Positions 4,310 to 9,708 of a DNA stretch of 11,780 nucleotides are shown piece after piece (the first letter of the stretch is position 1; each line of letters starts with the position of its first letter). The DNA comes from Dichotomicrobium sp046543175 (GTDB lineage Bacteria > Pseudomonadota > Alphaproteobacteria > Rhizobiales > Rhodomicrobiaceae). The stretch is from contig JBKGZY010000073.1 in NCBI GenBank assembly GCA_046543175.1, forward strand, positions 1 to 11,780. The letters run 5' to 3'. Under the pieces are notes generated by a model. That model made no database searches. It saw only the letters and a program-made list of their open reading frames with translations, and was not told where the DNA came from. A program made the translations under genes and the position numbers.

Positions 4310-5365
4310 TCAGCCCGCGCGATGACGTTGCCGGAAACGCTCGCGGTAGGCGGCGGGCGTGTACCCGCTGTATCGCTTGAACACGCTGCGGAAGAACGCC
4401 GTGTCCTCGTAGCCCACCATGACGCCCGCCTGCTGCACCGAGCGCTCGCCGTCCTCGAAGAGCTGCCGCGCCGCTGCGACCCGGATCATCTGGAGATATT
4501 CGCCGGGCAGATGCCCGGTCGCGGCCTTGAACCGCCGGGTTAGCGTTCTCGGGCTCATGCCGGCACGCTTTGCGATCTCGTCGATCGGCGGGCAGTCGCG
4601 GAAATTGGCGTGAAGAAGCTCCTCGACGGCGCGCACCTGCGCGTCGCCGTGGTTGCGCGCGATCGGCAGGAACGCGTAGCCGGACTGATGCATGCGCGGC
4701 ATGTCGAGGATCAGCGCCTTGGCGCACTGCACTGCGATCTCGCGCCCGCACAGCCGTTCGACCAGGTAGAGGCTGAGATCCGTCGAGGCGTTGACGCCGC
4801 CGCCGCAGAACAGCCGGCCTTCCTCGGTGATCAGCAGGTCGACCCGCCAATCCACCTTGGGATAGCGGCGCCGGAAATCTTCGGCCACGCCCCAGTGGGT
4901 CGTTGCCCGCCGGCCATCCAGGAGGCCCGCCTCCGCCAGAAAGGCGACGCCGGAACACACGCCTGCAAGCATCGCCCCGCCCCGATACCGCTCGGTGAGC
5001 CAGGGCAACAGGTCGCGGTGCCGGTCCATCCATTGTGACGGTAACGGCCCGGAGGCCGAAGCGAACACGATGTCGGCGCGGTCTATCTCCCGGACGCTCA
5101 CATCCGGCTGGATTTTCAGCCCGTAGGCGCTCTCGACCGGCGCCCCGTCGATGGAGGCCATGGTGACGCGGAATTTTGGTTGCGCCGGATGGCCGCTCAA
5201 CTCGTTCCACATCTTCCCCGCCGCGGTGAACACCTCGATCGGGCCGACGGCCGTCGATGCAAAGCCGTCATTGACCAGTACCACCGCGACATCGAGCGGC
5301 GCTGGCGACGCGTTGTGCTCCCGGCTTGCTTCCATGCGCCCATTATCCGCATCAAAGCCCGTCAT
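4310..5365 (-). CDS. GlxA/FtrA-type AraC-family transcriptional regulator with DJ-1/PfpI domain
   Basis: 351 residues. The N-terminal half (about 24-200) is a class I glutamine-amidotransferase-like DJ-1/PfpI domain: DVAVVLVNDGFASTAVGPIEVF, the nucleophile-elbow segment AGVCSG with Cys137, and TTHW with His157. The C-terminal part (about 243-345) is an AraC/XylS DNA-binding domain with two helix-turn-helix units: DEIAKRAGMSPRTLTRRFK (262-280) and the VMVGYEDTAFFRSVFKRYSGYTP region (315-337). In GlxA-type regulators the amidotransferase-like domain senses ligand and is not known to be catalytic; known members control glycine betaine/carnitine, arginine or aldehyde-related genes, so no ligand can be named. 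The start is uncertain: ATG 5365 is the longest, but ATG 5335 (MEASREHN) removes a 10-residue leader and leaves room for the promoter candidate at 5380-5408. It is divergent from the DUF4242 gene, a plausible target. Confidence 0.93.
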   Translation of the reverse strand: MTGFDADNGRMEASREHNASPAPLDVAVVLVNDGFASTAVGPIEVFTAAGKMWNELSGHPAQPKFRVTMASIDGAPVESAYGLKIQPDVSVREIDRADIVFASASGPLPSQWMDRHRDLLPWLTERYRGGAMLAGVCSGVAFLAEAGLLDGRRATTHWGVAEDFRRRYPKVDWRVDLLITEEGRLFCGGGVNASTDLSLYLVERLCGREIAVQCAKALILDMPRMHQSGYAFLPIARNHGDAQVRAVEELLHANFRDCPPIDEIAKRAGMSPRTLTRRFKAATGHLPGEYLQMIRVAAARQLFEDGERSVQQAGVMVGYEDTAFFRSVFKRYSGYTPAAYRERFRQRHRAG

Positions 5366-5379
5366 TTCCAGTGCGCGCC

Positions 5380-5422
5380 CGCCTATTGGCGTTTTCGCCC
5401 CCTGACAATGTCCGGAACGCCA
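5380..5422. promoter_or_regulatory. Divergent control region with 7-bp inverted repeat (regulator / DUF4242)
   Basis: TGGCGTT (5387-5393) and AACGCCA (5416-5422) are perfect 7-bp complements with 22 bases between them. On the minus strand a possible promoter for the GlxA-type gene, TTGTCA (5408-5403), 17 bases, TAGGCG (5385-5380), overlaps this repeat; the -10 match is poor. The dyad is a reasonable candidate autoregulatory operator, although AraC proteins more often bind direct repeats. Confidence 0.4.
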
Positions 5423-5460
5423 TCTTCAGCCCCGGGCGCGACTGCGCCATCCTTGGTCAC

Positions 5461-5478
5461 ACGGTCGCGCAGGACCGT
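5461..5478 (+). repeat. Hairpin just upstream of the DUF4242 ribosome-binding site
   Basis: ACGGTC (5461-5466) and GACCGT (5473-5478) are perfect 6-bp complements around a 6-base loop. The strong Shine-Dalgarno AAAGGAGG begins 5 bases later (5483-5490) and is left free. It could be a leader-stabilising stem or a binding site for a regulator. Confidence 0.4.
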
Positions 5479-5497
5479 TGGTAAAGGAGGAAAAGAC

Positions 5498-5806
5498 ATG
5501 CAACTCTACGCTATTCGCCGCCGCAGTGTCTGGGCGGACGAGAAAGAACTGGAAGCCGCCGCGGCGGAATCGGCGCGGGTCGGCGAGCAAATGGCGGACC
5601 GGCTGCGCTGGATCCGAAGCTATGTGGTCAAGGAGGATGACGGCCGCGTCGGGTCGGTGTGCATCTACCAGGCGAGCGATCCCGAGGCGATCCGTGAGCA
5701 TGGTCGGCGCATCGGCGCCTATAGCGAGGACTTCCAGCCTGTCACGATGACCGCCATCGTCCGGAACGATCCCGAGGACGCCGCATACGCCGACACCGGC
5801 GTGTGA
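5498..5806 (+). CDS. DUF4242 / SCO4226-like small protein
   Basis: 102-residue protein beginning MQLYAIRRRSVW, with a ferredoxin-like alpha/beta pattern: an N-terminal strand, a helix (EKELEAAAAESARVGEQM), the strand segment RWIRSYVVKEDDGRVGSVCIYQA, then a helix beginning DPEAIREHGRRIG, ending in TMTAIVRND. The layout fits DUF4242, a family that includes the Streptomyces nickel-binding protein SCO4226; the reaction or role in proteobacteria is not established. No signal peptide or membrane segment, so cytoplasmic. The start is well fixed by AAAGGAGG 7 bases upstream of the ATG. It is divergent from the GlxA-type regulator and convergent with the thioredoxin gene, so it is probably a single-gene unit and possibly controlled by that regulator. 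The family call rests on pattern recognition, not a search. Confidence 0.75.
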   Translation: MQLYAIRRRSVWADEKELEAAAAESARVGEQMADRLRWIRSYVVKEDDGRVGSVCIYQASDPEAIREHGRRIGAYSEDFQPVTMTAIVRNDPEDAAYADTGV

Positions 5807-5878
5807 TCCGCCGGACCACGCGAGATCGCCCGGCAAGGACGAGTGTCATGATCGGTATCAGTCCGAAAGGGCCATGCG

Positions 5879-6559
5879 CTAACCGCCGCGTGCCATGAGT
5901 TCACGCAGCCGCGCGATGGCTTCCGGCGAGTCCCATTCCGCCGGACCGATCATGCGGGCGATCTCGCGCCCCTCGCGGTCGATGATCAGCGTGGCGGGCA
6001 GGCCCATGACGTCGAGCTTGAAGTTCAGCCGGGCGGTCTCGTCCAGGAGCACGGGCAGGTTGTCCGCGCCGATGTCCTCGAGGAAGCCGCGCGGCTTGGC
6101 AATGCCGCCGCGATCCACGCTGACCGGCAGCACCGCGAAATCCGCGCCGCCGAGCTTGTCCTCAAGCCGGGAAAGCGCCGGCATTTCTTCCTTGCAGGGC
6201 GCGCACCAAGTCGCCCAGATATTCACGAGGCGCAGCTTGCCGGACCAGTCCGCAAGCGTGCGCGTTTCGCCGTCACCATCGATGAAGGAGAAATCCGGCA
6301 CCTCGCGCGGCTCGTCATGCACCTTGAGGTTCTCGAGGCCGGCCTCGGCTGCGGAGGAGGCGGCGTTCTGCCCGTCATCGGCGTCGCCGCCGGCCGTTGC
6401 GCCGCTCATGGCCGGCACCACGCGCTCGCCGGGGGTAACCACGAATTCGGCGACGGCGAAGCCGGCGATTGCCGCCAGCGCCATCCCCGCGATATACATG
6501 ATCGCGCCGGGGCCGCGCGGTGCTTCGCCGGGGTCGTCCTTGCGGGATTTGCGCGCCAT
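5879..6559 (-). CDS. tlpA: TlpA/DsbE-like membrane-anchored thioredoxin
   Basis: 226 residues from ATG 6559 (MARKSRKDD); a TTG three codons upstream is also in frame. A charged N terminus is followed by a single membrane anchor (IMYIAGMALAAIAGFAVAEF, about 20-39), an Asp/Ala/Ser-rich linker, and a thioredoxin-fold domain (about 87-226) facing the periplasm. The active site is WCAPC (Cys119 and Cys122) within NIWATWCAPCKEEMPAL, and the cis-proline is in MGLPATLI (Pro188). Family members are reducing thiol-disulfide oxidoreductases, used in Bradyrhizobium for cytochrome oxidase copper-site assembly and in other bacteria for cytochrome c maturation; which applies here is not visible. No strong Shine-Dalgarno is seen. 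It is divergent from argH with only 38 bases between the starts, an arrangement I recall from other alphaproteobacteria. The symbol is by family. Confidence 0.93.
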   Translation of the reverse strand: MARKSRKDDPGEAPRGPGAIMYIAGMALAAIAGFAVAEFVVTPGERVVPAMSGATAGGDADDGQNAASSAAEAGLENLKVHDEPREVPDFSFIDGDGETRTLADWSGKLRLVNIWATWCAPCKEEMPALSRLEDKLGGADFAVLPVSVDRGGIAKPRGFLEDIGADNLPVLLDETARLNFKLDVMGLPATLIIDREGREIARMIGPAEWDSPEAIARLRELMARGG

Positions 6560-6597
6560 CGTGTCCAATGCGTGCGAGTTGATGAAACGAAAGTCTC

Positions 6598-7986
6598 ATG
6601 TCGAATAAAATGTGGGGCGGGCGGTTTTCAAGCGCCGCCGACGCCGTCATGGGCGAGATCAACGCCTCCATCGATTTCGATAAACGCCTGTACCGTCAGG
6701 ACATCGCCGGCTCGATGGCCCATGCGCACATGCTCGCGGACTGCGGCATCATTACGCGTGCGGAAGCCAACGAGATCACCGCCGCGCTGGATGCGATCCT
6801 GGCCGAGATCGCCGAGGGGCGTTTCACCTTTTCGCGTGAGCTTGAAGACATCCACATGAACGTCGAATCCCGGCTGGCCGAACTGATCGGGCCGGCGGCG
6901 GGCAAGCTGCACACCGCGCGCTCGCGCAACGACCAGGTGGCGACCGACCTGCGGCTTTATATCCGCGATGCGCTCGACGCGATGGCTACAGAGATTACCG
7001 CGTTGCAGACGGCGCTGGCGACGAAAGCGCGCGATCATGCCGGCGACGTGATGCCCGGCTTCACGCATTTGCAGACCGCCCAGCCGGTGACCTTCGGGCA
7101 TCACCTGATGGCCTATGTCGAGATGTTCGCGCGCGACCGCGCCCGGCTGGTGGATGCGCGCGGGAGGCTCAACGAAAGCCCGCTCGGCGCGGCGGCGCTG
7201 GCCGGCACGTCGTTTCCCATCGACCGCGAGCAGACGGCGCGGGCACTCGGTTTCGACCGGCCGATGGCAAATTCGCTCGACGCGGTGTCGGCGCGGGATT
7301 TCGTGCTGGAAACGCTGGCGGCCGGATCGATTCTCGCGATACACCTGTCGCGGCTGGCCGAGGAGATCGTGCTGTGGTGCTCCGCCGAGTTCGGCTTCGC
7401 GCGCCTGTCCGACGCCTTCACGACCGGCTCGTCGATCATGCCGCAAAAGCGCAATCCCGACGCCGCCGAACTGGTGCGCGCCAAGGTCGGGCGCATCGCC
7501 GGGGCGTTCCAGGCGCTGGCGATGGTGATGAAGGGGCTGCCGCTGGCCTATTCCAAGGACATGCAGGAGGACAAGCAGCCGGCTTTCGAGGCGCTGGACG
7601 CGCTGGCGCTGATGCTGCCGGCCATGACCGGCATGATCGGCGATCTGGAGCCCGACACCGCGCGGATGCGCGAAGCGGCGTCCCGGCGGTTTTCCACGGC
7701 GACCGATCTCGCGGACTGGCTGGTGCGCGCGCTGGGCATGCCGTTCCGCGAGGCGCATCACGTCACGGGCCGGATCGTCCGGCTGGCCGAAGAGCGCGGG
7801 CTTTCCCTCGATGCAGTCCCGCTTGCGGACATGCGGGGAATCGAGCCGCGCATCACCGCGGATGTGTTCAATGTGCTTTCGGTCGATAATTCCGTCGCCA
7901 GCCGGGTAAGCTTTGGGGGCACAGCGCCGGAAAATGTGCGCGCGCAGGCCAGCGCATGGTTGCAACGCCTGTCGGAACAGGCTTAA
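6598..7986 (+). CDS. argH: Argininosuccinate lyase
   Basis: 462 residues, the normal length. It cleaves argininosuccinate to arginine and fumarate, the last step of arginine biosynthesis, as a cytoplasmic homotetramer of the fumarase/aspartase superfamily. The opening MSNKMWGGRF is characteristic of ArgH. Other conserved parts are HTARSRNDQVATDLRLY, PGFTHLQTAQPVTFGHH (general acid/base histidine region) and the superfamily signature GSSIMPQKRNPD, with the catalytic-loop serines at 278-279. The end, with NVLSVDNSVASRVSFGGTAP, is also typical. ATG at 6598 has only a weak upstream ribosome-binding site, and the 38-base gap to the divergent thioredoxin start leaves little room for two separate promoters. 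It heads a plus-strand run with lptM and lysA. No missing residues noticed. Confidence 0.98.
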   Translation: MSNKMWGGRFSSAADAVMGEINASIDFDKRLYRQDIAGSMAHAHMLADCGIITRAEANEITAALDAILAEIAEGRFTFSRELEDIHMNVESRLAELIGPAAGKLHTARSRNDQVATDLRLYIRDALDAMATEITALQTALATKARDHAGDVMPGFTHLQTAQPVTFGHHLMAYVEMFARDRARLVDARGRLNESPLGAAALAGTSFPIDREQTARALGFDRPMANSLDAVSARDFVLETLAAGSILAIHLSRLAEEIVLWCSAEFGFARLSDAFTTGSSIMPQKRNPDAAELVRAKVGRIAGAFQALAMVMKGLPLAYSKDMQEDKQPAFEALDALALMLPAMTGMIGDLEPDTARMREAASRRFSTATDLADWLVRALGMPFREAHHVTGRIVRLAEERGLSLDAVPLADMRGIEPRITADVFNVLSVDNSVASRVSFGGTAPENVRAQASAWLQRLSEQA

Positions 7987-8050
7987 TGATGGCAAATGGC
8001 CCGTCTGGCATTGCCAGGCGCCGACCGGCGACGGACAGGGGGACGAAGCC

Positions 8051-8263
8051 ATGCAATTGAAACATCTGGCGCTCGGCGCGGCGCTGATCATGCTTGCCTT
8101 CGGCGCGACCGCCTGCGGCAAGCGCGGCCCGCTGGAGCCGCCGCCCGGGCCGGAGAAGACGGCGAAGGCCGAGCGGACCGCCGGAGACGGCGAGGTCGTC
8201 GAGAAACGCGAAAACGCCGCGGAGAAGCGGCACGAACCGTTCATTCTGGACGTTCTGCTTTAA
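8051..8263 (+). CDS. lptM: LptM-like small lipoprotein (LPS translocon maturation)
   Basis: 70-residue lipoprotein. A short charged N terminus (MQLKHL), a hydrophobic segment, and a lipobox-like ATAC with the lipid-modified Cys22 are followed immediately by GKRGPL. CGxKGPL directly after the lipid-modified cysteine is the hallmark of LptM (formerly YifL) and its alphaproteobacterial equivalents, which help the LptD-LptE outer-membrane translocon assemble with native disulfides. The rest is a low-complexity Pro/Glu/Lys/Arg-rich tail ending EPFILDVLL. ATG 8051 has AGGGGGA about 7 bases upstream. It sits between argH and lysA, as is usual in alphaproteobacteria; in enterobacteria the gene also neighbours a diaminopimelate gene (dapF). 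Identity rests on the short motif and context, so the LptM function is inferred. Confidence 0.85.
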   Translation: MQLKHLALGAALIMLAFGATACGKRGPLEPPPGPEKTAKAERTAGDGEVVEKRENAAEKRHEPFILDVLL

Positions 8264-8266
8264 GCA

Positions 8267-8289
8267 CGCCCGCCACGTTCGCGCGGGCG
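8267..8289 (+). repeat. 7-bp inverted repeat between lptM and lysA
   Basis: CGCCCGC (8267-8273) and GCGGGCG (8283-8289) are perfect complements with a 9-base loop, starting 4 bases after the lptM stop. No T run follows, so read-through into lysA is expected. It may stabilise or attenuate the message. Confidence 0.4.
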
Positions 8290-8328
8290 GATTGCTAACG
8301 GCCCGCGCCACGCTCAAGGGCAGGCATC

Positions 8329-9621
8329 ATGCATCATTTCTCCTACCGGGACGGCACGCTCCACGCCGAGGCGGTCGATCTCGACGATCTCGCGGCGCGC
8401 GTCGGGACGCCGTTCTATTGCTATTCGACTGCCACGCTGGAGCGGCATTACCGCGTGTTCGCGGACGCATTCGCCGGGCGCGACACGCTGGTCTGCTACT
8501 CGATCAAGGCGAACTCCAACCTGTCGGTCATCAAGACGCTTGCGCGTCAGGGCGCCGGCATGGATGTCGTTTCCGAAGGCGAACTGCGCCGCGCGCTGGC
8601 CGTGGGCGTGCCGCCCTCGCGCATCGTGTTCTCCGGCGTCGGCAAGACCCGTGAGGAGATGGCCGCCGCGCTCGATGCCGGGATTTACGGCTTCAATGTC
8701 GAATCCGAGGCGGAAGCCCGCGCGCTTTCCGAGGTGGCGCAGCAGCGCGGCAAGTCGGCGCGCATCGCGTTTCGCATCAACCCGGATGTCGATGCGCGCA
8801 CCCACGCGAAAATCTCCACGGGCAAGGCCGAGGACAAGTTTGGCGTGCCGTGGAACGATGCCGCCGGGCTTTACCGGCTGGCGGCGGAGCTTCCGGGGTT
8901 GGAGCCGCGCGGCGTGCATATGCATATCGGCAGCCAGATCACCGATCTCGAACCGTTCGAGCGGGCCTTCGCGCTCCTGAGCGAGCTGGTGGGCGAGTTG
9001 CGCGCGGCCGGACATACCATCGATTTCGTCAATCTTGGCGGCGGGCTGGGCGTGCCATATCGCGGCGACAACGATATCCCGCCGCACCCCGATGAGTACG
9101 CGCGAGTGGTCGAGCGCGCGGCGGGGGCGCTCGATTGCCGGCTGATCTTCGAGCCGGGGCGCATGATCGCGGGCAATGCCGGCATTCTCGTCTTCCGCGC
9201 GCTCTACCTGAAACACGGCGAGAACAAGCGCTTTACCATTGTCGATGCCGGGATGAACGACCTGATTCGCCCGACGCTTTACGACGCGCATCACGACATC
9301 TGGGCCGTCGACGAGGCGCGCGGGCAGGAGCCGGCGCTTGTTCAGGATATCGTCGGGCCGGTCTGCGAAACCGGCGATTTCCTTGCACGCGACCGCGCGC
9401 TGCCGCCGTTCCGCGCGGGCGATCTCGGCGCGGTCATGACGGCGGGCGCTTACGGCGCGATGCAGGCCTCGAGCTATAACAGCCGGTTGCTGGTGCCCGA
9501 GGTGATCGTCAGCGGCGGCGAATACGCCGTCGTGCGGCCGCGCCCGAGTTACGAGGACATGCTCGCCAGCGAAAAGATCGCCCCGTGGCTGACGCCGCGG
9601 GAGGCGATAGGCCGGGCATAA
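8329..9621 (+). CDS. lysA: Diaminopimelate decarboxylase
   Basis: 430 residues. A PLP enzyme (fold III, alanine-racemase-like barrel) that decarboxylates meso-diaminopimelate to L-lysine, the last step of lysine synthesis, in the cytoplasm. PLP lysine is Lys60 in CYSIKANSNL; HMHIGSQI and NLGGGLGVPY form the barrel and phosphate-binding regions; EPGRMIAGNAG is the substrate-side motif; catalytic Cys346 is in GPVCETGDF; the family ending GAYGAMQASSYNSR is present. The start MHHFSYRDGTLHAE is typical, with GGGCAGG about 5 bases upstream. The gene follows lptM by 65 bases and precedes the DUF4175 gene by 87. Length, motifs and context all agree; nothing odd noticed except a very long antisense open frame that is a codon-usage effect. 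Confidence 0.98.
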   Translation: MHHFSYRDGTLHAEAVDLDDLAARVGTPFYCYSTATLERHYRVFADAFAGRDTLVCYSIKANSNLSVIKTLARQGAGMDVVSEGELRRALAVGVPPSRIVFSGVGKTREEMAAALDAGIYGFNVESEAEARALSEVAQQRGKSARIAFRINPDVDARTHAKISTGKAEDKFGVPWNDAAGLYRLAAELPGLEPRGVHMHIGSQITDLEPFERAFALLSELVGELRAAGHTIDFVNLGGGLGVPYRGDNDIPPHPDEYARVVERAAGALDCRLIFEPGRMIAGNAGILVFRALYLKHGENKRFTIVDAGMNDLIRPTLYDAHHDIWAVDEARGQEPALVQDIVGPVCETGDFLARDRALPPFRAGDLGAVMTAGAYGAMQASSYNSRLLVPEVIVSGGEYAVVRPRPSYEDMLASEKIAPWLTPREAIGRA

Positions 9622-9634
9622 GTCCCTGCTCGCA

Positions 9635-9657
9635 GCCGCTGATGCGGTTTTGATTTT
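9635..9657 (+). terminator. Weak intrinsic terminator candidate after lysA
   Basis: CCGC (9636-9639) and GCGG (9644-9647) form a 4-bp stem with loop TGAT, extendable by one G-U pair, followed directly by TTTTGATTTT (9648-9657). The T-rich tail is a good match but the stem is short. It lies 14 bases after the lysA stop, so partial termination before the DUF4175 gene is plausible. Confidence 0.4.
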
Positions 9658-9708
9658 ATCCATGCGCAATTTTGCCGTACCCTGTTGCCAATATGCGGCA
9701 GCTAGCGC

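Noticed and set aside
6628..8244. 538-codon minus-strand open frame opposite argH and lptM
   Set aside because: Same codon register as argH, no recognisable domain, and composition rich in Arg, His and Gln as expected from the complement of GC-rich coding sequence.
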